This document shows, in pieces, positions 1 through 7,768 of a stretch of DNA of 64,000 nucleotides. Origin of the DNA: Paractinoplanes ovalisporus. GTDB taxonomy: Bacteria > Actinomycetota > Actinomycetes > Mycobacteriales > Micromonosporaceae. The stretch covers positions 248,001 through 312,000 of the forward strand of contig NZ_JAENHP010000007.1 of NCBI RefSeq assembly GCF_016834655.1, read 5' to 3'. Position 1 is the first letter of the stretch. Every line of letters begins with the position of its first letter. Both the position numbers and the translations under genes were made by a program. Below the pieces are notes generated by a model. It did no database searches. It was not told the origin of the DNA and saw only the letters and a program-made list of their open reading frames with translations.

Positions 1-1
1 C

Positions 2-211
2 GAGACCGTGCTGGTCGAGCTGCCGGCCCCCGACGAGGGCAGCATCGAACTCGAGGGCCCCGGCCTGCACGACACGCGCGGGTCCAAGGCCGACAAGATC
101 AGACTGCTTGATTCGTACGCCGTGGGGCCGGTCGCCGAGGCGTTCGACGCGGTGGTGTGCCTGCCGGTCAGCACTCCCACCGAGCAGGCGTTGTGGGCCG
201 GCGGCCGGTGA
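2..211 (+). CDS. C-terminal fragment of an unidentified protein (possibly erythromycin-esterase-like)
   Basis: The reading frame is open from the window edge to a TGA at 209-211, so only the last 69 residues are visible. The tail contains the phrase AEAFDAVVCLPVSTPT. This faintly recalls the C-terminus of erythromycin esterase-family hydrolases, where a phenylalanine-aspartate segment precedes a T-P motif near the end, but the match is weak. The apparent GTG at position 8 is internal. The gene runs towards the lipase gene and is separated from it by a perfect hairpin. Seen: frame, stop and hairpin. Family assignment is a guess. Confidence 0.4.
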   Translation, partial: ETVLVELPAPDEGSIELEGPGLHDTRGSKADKIRLLDSYAVGPVAEAFDAVVCLPVSTPTEQALWAGGR

Positions 212-250
212 CGGCACCCCACGTGCGGGGTCGGAACACGTGGGGTGCCG
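212..250. terminator. Bidirectional hairpin terminator between convergent genes
   Basis: A perfect 14-bp inverted repeat (212-225 CGGCACCCCACGTG against 237-250) flanks an 11-nt loop, starting one base after the upstream stop codon and ending 7 bases before the lipase stop. Its position between two converging genes suits a two-way terminator. There is no T-tract, as is usual in high-GC actinobacteria. Confidence 0.75.
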
Positions 251-257
251 TCGGTCT

Positions 258-1385
258 CTACGAGAACCGGGCCGCGATCCAGTTGGCGACCGTGGTCGTG
301 CTCTGGAAGACGGCGCCGTCGTGGGTGGCGCCGTCGATCTCGACGAACTGCACCGGCTGGCTGTAGACGCTCAGCTCGGTGACCAGCGGGCCGGCCGTGA
401 TGACGTACGGGACCGCCTCGTCGGCCGTGCCCTGCACCAGCAGGATCGGTGCGGTGGTGGGCTTCTGACCGGGGTTGACCCACTTGGACAGCTTGGTCAC
501 GATCGCCGGGGGAAGCGCGCCGCCGACCAGCAGCTGCGAGGCGGTCAGGTCGGCGTAGGCGGCCAGGATCTCGTTGAGGCAGCCGCTCTGCAGCACGCCG
601 GTCCTCTGCCGGGCCGGGGCGGCCAGGATGGTGGCCGGCACGACCGTCGGGTCCACCGCCTGCAGCCCGTAGAGGGCCATCACCAGGTAGCCCTGGGCGG
701 GCGTGCCGGGGATGAGCGGCGCGAACAGGTCGGCGTTGGAGACCGGGGCGATCGCCGCCGTGCCGCGCAGGGTCAGCGCGCCGTCGTAGGCGGGGGCGAT
801 CTCGTTGACGAACAGGGCGCCCTGACCGCCCTGGGAGTGGCCGTCGATCACGTACTGGGTGCCGAGGGTGGCGTCGAGGTTCTTGGCCGCCTTGGCGCTG
901 TCGATCATCGAGCGGGCCTCGCTGAGGCCGACCAGGTAGGGGTGCGACAGCGCGGTGCCCAGACCCGGGTAGTCGGGGGCGGCGACCGTCCAGCCGCGCC
1001 CGAGCAGCTCGGCGATCGCGGCCCGCGCCTCGGGCCAGAACACGGCCTGGCTCGCGGAGGGGGCGCACTGGTCGGCCAGGCCGGTGGTGCCGTGACCCCA
1101 CACCACGATCTTGTTGTTCTTGCCGGTCTTCGGGGTCAGGATCAGCCCGGTGGCGGTGATCGGAACCGCGTTGACGTTGGTCGACAGATACGAGACGCGT
1201 CTGCCGTTGGCCAGCGGCGCCAATTCGGCCGGAAGGGTTGCGGTGGTGCTGGACAGAACCGTGCCGGCCAACTGGGCGGCACGGGCCGGATCACCCGGGA
1301 AAAGTGCTGCGGAAAGGGCGAGCAGAATGGTCGTGGCCGCCGCGATAAATGCCACGACAGGGTGCCTTTTCAGGGCAGGGTTCAT
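258..1385 (-). CDS. Secreted lipase/esterase (secretory lipase family)
   Basis: A 375-residue exported alpha/beta hydrolase. An N-terminal signal peptide (KR followed by a hydrophobic stretch to about residue 28, AxA near 36) leads into a lipase domain. The likely oxyanion loop is GHGTTG near residue 97. The nucleophile elbow is GHSQGG with Ser184, and a candidate acid and histidine lie in GTADE near 322 and GATHDG near 355. This order and size fit the secretory lipase (LIP) family, which releases fatty acids from acylglycerols outside the cell. A TTG codon directly precedes the ATG. The ATG at 1385 is preferred because GAAAGG lies 8 bases upstream. Substrate unknown. Confidence 0.8.
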   Translation of the reverse strand: MNPALKRHPVVAFIAAATTILLALSAALFPGDPARAAQLAGTVLSSTTATLPAELAPLANGRRVSYLSTNVNAVPITATGLILTPKTGKNNKIVVWGHGTTGLADQCAPSASQAVFWPEARAAIAELLGRGWTVAAPDYPGLGTALSHPYLVGLSEARSMIDSAKAAKNLDATLGTQYVIDGHSQGGQGALFVNEIAPAYDGALTLRGTAAIAPVSNADLFAPLIPGTPAQGYLVMALYGLQAVDPTVVPATILAAPARQRTGVLQSGCLNEILAAYADLTASQLLVGGALPPAIVTKLSKWVNPGQKPTTAPILLVQGTADEAVPYVITAGPLVTELSVYSQPVQFVEIDGATHDGAVFQSTTTVANWIAARFS

Positions 1386-1520
1386 CAACGATGCCTTTCG
1401 GAAATGGTGTGGGGCGCGGCGAGGACGCGACGGGAAAATAACCGGACCTGGCCATGGGCGGGCCAGGTCCGGGCAAGGGGTGATGCCGGTGGAAAGGGGA
1501 GTTCGGGGGAGTGGGGAAAC

Positions 1521-2702
1521 CTAGCGGTGCGCGAGGTGGTCGGCCACGCTGCGCAGGGCGGCGACGGTCTCGGCGTCGCGGCGCTCGTCGTCCTGGGTGG
1601 GCCAGGCGCTGCACTTGACGATGACGACCTCGGCGTCCGGGTCGACGAACAGATATTGCCCGTGGACACCCAGGCCGGTGAACGCGTCGCGGCTCTCGCT
1701 GCCGAGGGTCCACCACTGGTTCGCGTAGCCGTAGTGGGCGTAACCGCTGGGGCCGAGCGAACCGACCGCGAGCTGGGGCCGGTCGTTGCCACGGCTGCGG
1801 CGCACCCACTCGGCCGGCACGATCTGCTCGTCGCCGGCGACACCGCCGTTGGCCATGAGCAGGCCGACCCGGGCCACGTCGCGCGCGGTGGCGTTCAGTG
1901 AGCCACCACCGATCGCGGTGCGTGGCCGGCCACGCGTGAGCCAGTAGTACGCGTCGCGGTCGCAGCCCAGCTTCTGCCAGAGCTTCTCCGATGCGTACGT
2001 GGCCAGGCTCTGTCCCGTCGCCGCCTCGAGGACCCACCCCAGCATCTGGGTGTCGAAGGTCGAGTAGTTGAACCGTTCACCCGCCGGCGCGGTCCGCGTT
2101 GCCGCGCGGACCACGTCGGCGATGTCTCCGCCACCCATGATCGTCTGCTCGAACTGCTTGATGCCGCTGTTGGGCACCTCCCAGGTCTCGAGGTCGCCGA
2201 CGCCGGTGGTCATGTCGAGCAGTTCGGCGATCGTGTTCTCCTCGTACGCGGTGCCGAGGAAGTCGGGCCGGTAGTCGGTGATCCGGTCCTTCTCGCTGCC
2301 GATCAGCCCGTCGCGCAGGGCAATGCCGACCAGGATGGACGTCACCGACTTGGACAGGGAGAACAGCTGCATGCGCGAGCGTGAGCCGGTGAAGGCCCCG
2401 GGGTAGGTCTCGTGCACGATCGTGCCGCGGTGCAGAACCACAAAGGCGGTCGAGTGCGTACGGCGGTGCAGGTCGGACAGGGTGAAGTCGCGGTCTTGAA
2501 AGCGGTAGCGCACGTTCAGCGGCCGGATGCCGACCGGAAGGGGAAGGTGGGTGGCGCCGCGGGCGACGCGCTCGGTCGGCATCAGCCAGTTCATGTGGGT
2601 GAAGGTCCACTCGTTGAACGGCCGGCGCATGATCAGATCGCCTTGCTTGTCCCACCAGGACGGCTCCCGGGAGGCGGCAGGGCGCTCCGTCGTACTTGTC
2701 AT
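1521..2702 (-). CDS. Serine hydrolase of the class C beta-lactamase fold
   Basis: A 393-residue protein with the beta-lactamase/transpeptidase-like fold. The catalytic SxxK reads SLSK (Ser115, Lys118), the second motif is Y-S-T at 213-215, and a late H-Y-G motif sits around residue 319. Such proteins include esterases (EstB type), D-aminopeptidases and peptidases, so the substrate cannot be named. No signal peptide is seen, which suggests a cytoplasmic esterase rather than a periplasmic beta-lactamase. The ATG at 2702 was chosen over longer frames because GGGGGA precedes it. Its ATGA overlaps the stop of the upstream regulator-like gene, implying translational coupling. Confidence 0.82.
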   Translation of the reverse strand: MTSTTERPAASREPSWWDKQGDLIMRRPFNEWTFTHMNWLMPTERVARGATHLPLPVGIRPLNVRYRFQDRDFTLSDLHRRTHSTAFVVLHRGTIVHETYPGAFTGSRSRMQLFSLSKSVTSILVGIALRDGLIGSEKDRITDYRPDFLGTAYEENTIAELLDMTTGVGDLETWEVPNSGIKQFEQTIMGGGDIADVVRAATRTAPAGERFNYSTFDTQMLGWVLEAATGQSLATYASEKLWQKLGCDRDAYYWLTRGRPRTAIGGGSLNATARDVARVGLLMANGGVAGDEQIVPAEWVRRSRGNDRPQLAVGSLGPSGYAHYGYANQWWTLGSESRDAFTGLGVHGQYLFVDPDAEVVIVKCSAWPTQDDERRDAETVAALRSVADHLAHR

Positions 2703-3583
2703 GGGTGTCCCCCGTTTTTCGCCTGTCGTTCGAACACTTCGCGCAGTGTCAGACCGGACGGATCGTCGATCGGCTCCAGGTAGGCCGCCATCAGCCCCAG
2801 GACCCCCTTGCCGACCAGGTTCCCGGTGGGGCCGCTGTCGGCGATGTCCGCGCTCGGGTCGCCGAGGTGCCGCACGGCCAGACCCTCGGTCACGGCGGCC
2901 AGGAGGTTCGTGAACTCCCGCATCGTGATGCCCTCGCGGAGCTGGTAACCCCGGGCGGCGATCGTCTCCTCGTAGATCTTCATCCACGGTTCGAGCGCGC
3001 CCGCGTAGTTGTTCGCGATGGAGCCCCGGATGCCGTCGTTGCGATGGGCCGTCGCCACCATGATGAGCTGCAATTTGAACAGCGGCATCCGGCAAAGGGC
3101 CATCAACTCGTGGTAACTGGACCGGTCCACGGCGTCGACCAGACTGTCGTCGGTGGCCAGCCAGTCGCCCCGCGTCTCCACATCGGCCCCGTACTGCGGG
3201 TCGTAGTTGATGGCGTGCAGCATGAACGCGAGCAGGTCGTTGAGGTAGTCGTCGTGGCTGGCCCAGGTGGATCGGTAGGGTCCGGCGCCCTTCTGGCGCA
3301 GGAAGGGCAGCTCGAGCTCTTCGACCTCGGCCGACAGCGCGCGCTCGGTCAGGAAGCTCAGGCCCGACCAGTACTGCTTGCGGCCGTCACCGGTCGCGGT
3401 GGCGGGCCGCTGGGCACCGAGGTTGCGCTCGATCAGGTTGGCGCCGGCCTTCAGGTAGGACGCCACCTTCAGCGAGTTCACCAGGGCGGCACGCGTCGAC
3501 TCGCGCACCCCCTTGACCCGGGTGACGATGCCCGAGAAGTCCGCGCAGTAGGGGTAGGGCAGATCCTTCTTGCCGTACGTCAT
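2699..3583 (-). CDS. TetR-like regulator candidate, coupled to the hydrolase
   Basis: About 294 residues. The C-terminal half (GITMREFTNLLAAVTEGLAVRHL onwards in pieces) resembles the ligand-binding helices of TetR-type regulators, where a hydrophobic helix with EGLA and an LxDP-like turn is common. A canonical N-terminal helix-turn-helix was not recognised, so this may be a divergent TetR relative or something else. The frame is open up to a GTG at 3667, but the ATG at 3583 gives a more ordinary N-terminus; neither has a good ribosome site. The last 4 bases overlap the serine hydrolase start. Inference: it controls or serves that hydrolase. Confidence 0.4.
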   Translation of the reverse strand: MTYGKKDLPYPYCADFSGIVTRVKGVRESTRAALVNSLKVASYLKAGANLIERNLGAQRPATATGDGRKQYWSGLSFLTERALSAEVEELELPFLRQKGAGPYRSTWASHDDYLNDLLAFMLHAINYDPQYGADVETRGDWLATDDSLVDAVDRSSYHELMALCRMPLFKLQLIMVATAHRNDGIRGSIANNYAGALEPWMKIYEETIAARGYQLREGITMREFTNLLAAVTEGLAVRHLGDPSADIADSGPTGNLVGKGVLGLMAAYLEPIDDPSGLTLREVFERQAKNGGHP

Positions 3584-3715
3584 GCAGCTGATTCTGCTGG
3601 GAATCGACAGACCTTCAAGTGCGCACGTGCGTAGTACTCGCAGGCTTAGCCTTCGGGCATAACGCACGCACGTACCGTGACTGCTTGGCTGCGCAGAGTG
3701 TATTTTCCCTGGTTC

Positions 3716-4588
3716 TCAGGGGTGCAGAGCGCGGAGATAAGCCGTCGCGAGGGTACGCCGCGTAGGGGTACCTGACTGGGCAAGTTGCGTCATCCGCGTG
3801 TCGAGCCGCCGATATTCCTCTTCGGAGAGGGCCGCCGTCATGGCTTCGCCGTAGGTCGGCGCGAGCGGATTGGGGGAGATCGCCTTACGTGCCTCCCAGT
3901 CACCGATCGGCTCGGCCGGCACATCCAGTTGCGCTCGGTAGTCGACCTCGACGCCGTCGAACCCGGCCTCGGCCGCCCAGCGCAGCAGGTCCCGCTCGTC
4001 GAAGTCGGTCATCGGGTTCTCGCCGCGGCGGGCGCCGTCGCGGTAGACGGCGACCACTTTGGCCAGCAGGTCGGCCACCTCGGGGTCGCGCAGCCCGAAC
4101 AGGCTGTCGGGCCGGTGCTCCAGCAGAAAGCGGTTGACCGGTTCGAAGATGGACAGCCGGCCGCCCGGCTTGAGCACGCGGAAGAATTCGCGGAAAGCGG
4201 CCGATTTGTGGTCGCAGTAAATGAGAACGGAACGGGTGGTGACCACGTCGACCGAGGAGTCGGGAATCATCGACAGATCCTCGGCCGCGGCGTGGACGAA
4301 ACTGCACCGTTTGTCGTTGCCCGCGCGCTGCCGGCATTCCTCGAGGCCCGCGTCGGACACGTCGCTGAAGATGACGTGCCCGTCGGGGCCGAGACGCTCG
4401 AGGGCGCCGAACGCGATGAGTCCCGTTCCGGCGCCCACGTCGAGCACGGTGTCGTCGGGCGCGAGAGCGGCCCGGTCAAGGACCTGGTCGCGGAAGACCT
4501 CCAGGCTGAAGGCGTGTTGTGCCCGCAGTTCGGCGTTCCCGCCGTCGCGGCGCTCCAGCAGCCACCGCGTCCACTCGTCCGACCCCAT
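3716..4588 (-). CDS. Class I SAM-dependent methyltransferase
   Basis: A 290-residue cytoplasmic methyltransferase with the Rossmann-type SAM fold. Motif I is VLDVGAGTG (near residue 50), an acidic residue follows in VIFSDVSD, the motif after beta-4 is DVVTTRSVLIY, and the post-motif FRVLKPGGRLSIFEPV is typical of UbiE/Methyltransf_11 proteins. The substrate is unknown. A longer frame begins at 4633, but the ATG at 4588 is preceded by GGTGA at suitable spacing and gives the standard short N-terminal helix before motif I. It stands alone between the TetR-like gene and the small secreted protein. Confidence 0.83.
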   Translation of the reverse strand: MGSDEWTRWLLERRDGGNAELRAQHAFSLEVFRDQVLDRAALAPDDTVLDVGAGTGLIAFGALERLGPDGHVIFSDVSDAGLEECRQRAGNDKRCSFVHAAAEDLSMIPDSSVDVVTTRSVLIYCDHKSAAFREFFRVLKPGGRLSIFEPVNRFLLEHRPDSLFGLRDPEVADLLAKVVAVYRDGARRGENPMTDFDERDLLRWAAEAGFDGVEVDYRAQLDVPAEPIGDWEARKAISPNPLAPTYGEAMTAALSEEEYRRLDTRMTQLAQSGTPTRRTLATAYLRALHP

Positions 4589-4658
4589 CGGATCACCGTA
4601 GGGCACAAGACATCTCGATGGGTGAGACATCAATGCGTGGCAATGGAACCGTGATCTG

Positions 4659-4904
4659 TCAGGCCTTGACGACGGTCGGCCCGGCCCACGTCGGCCCGGC
4701 CCAAGCGGCGTCGACCACGGTCGGTCCCGCCCAGGTCGGGCCCGCCCATCCGTCCCAGTTGGTGCCGGCCACTGTGGTCTCCACGGTGGTCACACCCTTG
4801 CCGGCGAGCGCGGCCCCGCCCACACCCGCACCCAGCAACACGGCTCCCGCGACAGCGGCCCCCGTGCCCAGCACGATCAGTCCACGGCGTGCGATTCGGT
4901 TCAT
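4659..4904 (-). CDS. Tiny secreted protein with WAGPT repeats
   Basis: An 81-residue protein, not recognised. MNRIARRGL starts a signal-peptide-like segment with a hydrophobic glycine/alanine-rich core to about residue 35. The mature part is only about 45 residues and is built from WAGPT units: two tandem pairs, each ending in VV, separated by DAA. The start ATG at 4904 follows a GGGGG box by about 8 bases. At the DNA level the repeats are visible as gcccggccca blocks (4677-4746). The neighbour at 5006 is a membrane-anchored XRE protein on the same strand. Its role is unknown: structural surface peptide, signal or toxin are all open. Confidence 0.6.
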   Translation of the reverse strand: MNRIARRGLIVLGTGAAVAGAVLLGAGVGGAALAGKGVTTVETTVAGTNWDGWAGPTWAGPTVVDAAWAGPTWAGPTVVKA

Positions 4905-5005
4905 GATTGATGCCCCCGTTCCTCGGTCGTGGCATCAGCGTGCCGCCGGCCGCACGGTCGTGACCAGCGGCAACGCTTCTCGGGAACATCCCGGGACGGC
5001 CCGGG

Positions 5006-5359
5006 TCAGCGCCTCCCGATCGCCCAGCCGACCGCCCCCGAGGCCGCCATCAGTGCGCAGACCGTGATCAGCGGGGAGACCCGGCGCGCGCGGACCTCGC
5101 CGGCCGGCCACCGGGACTGCTTGCGCTCACGCTGAGCGCCCTCCCAGAGCCGCCGCAGCCCCGCGTGGTCACCGCCGCCCAGGTCGGCCAGCGCCGCCAC
5201 CACCTCCCACGGCGGCAGCGCCTGCCCGGCGAAGTAGCGGGACAGCGACGAGTCGCTGACGTGCACCTTCAAACTGAGTTCCCGCAGCGTGAGCCCGGCC
5301 TCGGCGCGCAGGGCCCGAAGCCCGGCCACCAGTCTCGTGTGCGTCGATCCCATGTCCAT
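5006..5359 (-). CDS. XRE-family HTH protein with a C-terminal membrane anchor
   Basis: A 117-residue protein. Residues about 10-60 form a Cro/C1-type helix-turn-helix: GLRALRAEAGLTLRELS, then DSSLSRYFAG as recognition-helix region, then PPWEVVAALADL. After a basic linker (RERKQSRWPAGEVRARR) comes one hydrophobic segment (LITVCALMAASGAVGWAIG) that should span the membrane. The start at 5359 was chosen because AAGGA lies about 7 bases upstream; longer frames have no such site. DNA-binding proteins tethered this way can couple surface events to transcription. It lies just upstream of the WAGPT protein on the same strand and may be co-transcribed with it. Confidence 0.7.
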   Translation of the reverse strand: MDMGSTHTRLVAGLRALRAEAGLTLRELSLKVHVSDSSLSRYFAGQALPPWEVVAALADLGGGDHAGLRRLWEGAQRERKQSRWPAGEVRARRVSPLITVCALMAASGAVGWAIGRR

Positions 5360-5405
5360 CGCGGTTCCTTCCCCCATGTCGGTCCAGCGATGGCGTTCAT
5401 TGTGG

Positions 5406-5924
5406 TCACCCCGGGACGGTCGCGGGGTCCTCTCCGGACGGTCCCGGATCAGCGAGTTCGAGCACATGGCGCACGGCCGGGCGCCCACCGCGTACGCAGT
5501 CGCCGACCGGGACGAAGCCGCTTCTGCCCAGCACAGCCCGCGATGCCGCGTTGGTCACCCCGGCGTCGGCGGTCAGGCGCGAGAGCCCGTACGCGTCCCG
5601 GGCGAGCTCACACACAAGGCGTACGCCCTCGGTGGCCACGCCCCGGCCCGCAGCCGCCGCGGCGACGCGGAAGCCCAGCTCGGCCGCGCCGTCCTCGACG
5701 TCGACCAGGTTGAAGCGACCCACCACCTCGTCGCCGTCCATCAGCACGTGGAAGTGGCACACGCCGGCCTCCTGCTCGGCCAGCAGCGCGGCGTGGTGCT
5801 CGGCGAACCGGTCGAAGTATTCGTCGCCGCGGTCGGTGATGAACCGCGCGAACCACTCGCGGTTCTCTGTCTCGAACCGCAGCAGCGCCGGCGCGTGACC
5901 CGGCGCGAGACGTTCGAGCCTCAC
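5406..5924 (-). CDS. GNAT-family N-acetyltransferase (RimJ/RimL-like)
   Basis: A 172-residue acetyltransferase. It shows the family order of an N-terminal strand (RLERLAPGHAPALLRF), a central GRFNLVDVEDGAAELGFRV strand pair, and the acetyl-CoA loop with AAAAAGRGVATEGV, close to the RxxGxG/A consensus. NAASRAVLGRSGFVPVG follows, the classic C-terminal part of RimJ-type enzymes. These transfer acetyl groups to protein N-termini or small amines; the acceptor is unknown. The start is GTG at 5924 with GAGGG just upstream. Stand-alone gene. Confidence 0.8.
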   Translation of the reverse strand: MRLERLAPGHAPALLRFETENREWFARFITDRGDEYFDRFAEHHAALLAEQEAGVCHFHVLMDGDEVVGRFNLVDVEDGAAELGFRVAAAAAGRGVATEGVRLVCELARDAYGLSRLTADAGVTNAASRAVLGRSGFVPVGDCVRGGRPAVRHVLELADPGPSGEDPATVPG

Positions 5925-5976
5925 CGGCCCTCGACTCGTTCAATCATGCGCCTATCTCAGCACGGCCGGTCCCGCG

Positions 5977-6240
5977 TTACATGCCCGCGGTCACCGCCGC
6001 CGACACGGCCAGCATGATGGCCCACTTCGCGGCCATCGTCACCGCGAAGGCCAGCCAGTAGCGGGACTGCCCGGTCGACTGCTCCTTGGCCAGCCGCCCG
6101 GCCCGCAGCGCGGCCGCGATGCCGAAGACGCTGAGCACGCTCGTGGCCACGACGACGCCGGCGATGTGCGGCGCGTCCCGGCCGGGCCGGTCCACCATCT
6201 GCCGCCGTACGCCCTCGACGTCCCAGCTTGCCGCTGTCAT
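5977..6240 (-). CDS. Small two-helix membrane protein
   Basis: An 87-residue protein, not recognised as a named family. After a short polar N-terminus (about 23 residues) there are two predicted membrane helices, IAGVVVATSVLSVFGIAAAL and YWLAFAVTMAAKWAIMLAV, joined by a basic loop, so both ends should face the same side. A start ATG at 6240 with GGGGGGA 8 bases upstream was preferred to the much longer open frame running through the MFS gene. It is downstream of the MFS transporter on the same strand, 83 bases from it. Confidence 0.55.
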   Translation of the reverse strand: MTAASWDVEGVRRQMVDRPGRDAPHIAGVVVATSVLSVFGIAAALRAGRLAKEQSTGQSRYWLAFAVTMAAKWAIMLAVSAAVTAGM

Positions 6241-6323
6241 GACAATTCCCCCCGTTGTGTGGTCCGACCTTTTCATCGGCCACGGCCGGGCCGGCTTCAG
6301 TTGCGACCCGGGAGTTTTCCGGT

Positions 6324-7547
6324 TCACGCGGAGGGAGCGCTGGTGTGCACGTTGCGGGACGTGCGTGCCACCCACGCGACCACCGGCCCGACGGTCAGGG
6401 CGGCCACGGTGAACAGGGCGGCGATCAGCCACCAGCCCCAGCCGCCGGTGTGCACGGCCAGGAAGGTCAGCGCGGCCGGGCCGATCATCGACGAGATGCC
6501 GGTCGTGGTGCGGGCCGCGCCCAGATAGAGGCCGCGCTGCTCGGGCGGGGGCACCTCGGTGACGAAATACCACTCCGCGGCCGACGACCACAGCTCGGCG
6601 CCGGTCAGCAGCACCACCCCCAGCGCCAGCACGGCGATCGTCACCCAGCCCTGCGTGCGGCCGCTGACCACGAAGACCAGGCAGGCCGCGGTCGCCGAGA
6701 GCGCCGCCCACCGCACCAGGCGGGCCGATCCGGCCATGCTCACCGCCTGCCGGGTCGCCGGGACCTGGAGCAGGACGGCCAGCACGGTGTTCAGCGCGAA
6801 GAGGGCGCCCAGCACCGGTTTCGGCGCGTCGGTGCGGGTGATGGCCCACAGCGGCACGATCGTGGTGAACAGGACCTCGCTGAAGTAGAGGATGGCGAAG
6901 ACGCCGGTCAGGGCCGTGTACGGGTGATCGCGCAGCACACCCCACGGGCGCGGCCGCTCGGCGCTCCTCTCGGTGTGCACGGCCGGCATGCGGGCCACGA
7001 AGCAGCCGCTGACGAAGATGCCGGCCGCGTTCAGCAGCACCAGAACCAGCAGACCGGGGCGGGAGTCGAGCGCGATGGCGGCGGCCCCCAGTCCGGCGCC
7101 GATGGTGAAACCCAGATTGAGGTACGCCCGTACGAAAGCCATCGTGCGCACCCGGATCTCCTGGGGCACGGCCGCGGCGGTGTAGACCGTGCGCCCGGCA
7201 TCGGTCAGCCCCTGCGAGAGCGCCTGCAGCCCGAGCACCGCCACGAACGACCAGAACGCGCCGACCAGCGGGTAGAGCAGGAACGCGACCACCCCGACGG
7301 CGGAGCCGATGACCCAGGCCCGCCGGCCACCGACCCGGTCCGCGAAGTGGCCCAGCGGCATCGGCAGCACCAGCCCGAGCGCCCCGGCGACCGAGAAGCC
7401 GAGCCCGATCTGCACCGGCGTCAGACCCGCGTACGCGGTGAAGAAGACGACGCTGCCGGTCAGATAGACGCCCCACCCGACCGCGACCAGCGCCGACTGG
7501 GCCACCAGCTGGCGTGGCAGCCCGCGCGGAGGCAGGACACGTTCCAT
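6324..7547 (-). CDS. Major facilitator superfamily transporter
   Basis: A 407-residue integral membrane protein with about 12 hydrophobic segments. The first loop motif PLGHFADRVGGRRAWV matches the MFS loop 2-3 signature (G-x-x-x-D-R-x-G-R-R). Such carriers move small solutes or drugs by proton antiport or symport; the substrate cannot be read. The start was set at the ATG at 7547 because the first helix begins soon after. The longer frame would add about 55 polar residues. The upstream 220 bases separate it from a divergent beta-lactamase-fold gene and contain no obvious gene. Confidence 0.85.
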   Translation of the reverse strand: MERVLPPRGLPRQLVAQSALVAVGWGVYLTGSVVFFTAYAGLTPVQIGLGFSVAGALGLVLPMPLGHFADRVGGRRAWVIGSAVGVVAFLLYPLVGAFWSFVAVLGLQALSQGLTDAGRTVYTAAAVPQEIRVRTMAFVRAYLNLGFTIGAGLGAAAIALDSRPGLLVLVLLNAAGIFVSGCFVARMPAVHTERSAERPRPWGVLRDHPYTALTGVFAILYFSEVLFTTIVPLWAITRTDAPKPVLGALFALNTVLAVLLQVPATRQAVSMAGSARLVRWAALSATAACLVFVVSGRTQGWVTIAVLALGVVLLTGAELWSSAAEWYFVTEVPPPEQRGLYLGAARTTTGISSMIGPAALTFLAVHTGGWGWWLIAALFTVAALTVGPVVAWVARTSRNVHTSAPSA

Positions 7548-7768
7548 CACATCGATCACGGTAAACGCGGGTGAGCCGCGTGTGGTACATCTGCGTTCCA
7601 TGGGCCGCGGCAGCACCCCGGAACCGGACCGCAGGAACTCCAGGCTCGAGCGACGCCCTCCTGAACTGACGACGTTTCGCGGGCATATCGGGAAACGCAT
7701 ACGCCGTGGCAACCGGACGGCGTCCTCAATGGAGGCGACGTGTTGCCTACCGGACGGGGACGTGGATC

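Noticed and set aside
108..1901. 597-residue plus-strand frame
   Set aside because: It is antisense to the lipase and beta-lactamase-fold genes, with arginine/glycine-rich shadow composition and no motifs.
3621..3680. Palindromic region gcgcacgtgcg and nearby gcacgcacgt as an operator
   Set aside because: Short, GC-rich and imperfect; the gene start nearby is itself uncertain.
4659..4904. Ribosomal peptide natural product precursor
   Set aside because: No modifying enzyme, leader-core pattern or transporter is adjacent; an ordinary signal peptide explains the N-terminus, so it is reported only as a secreted repeat protein.
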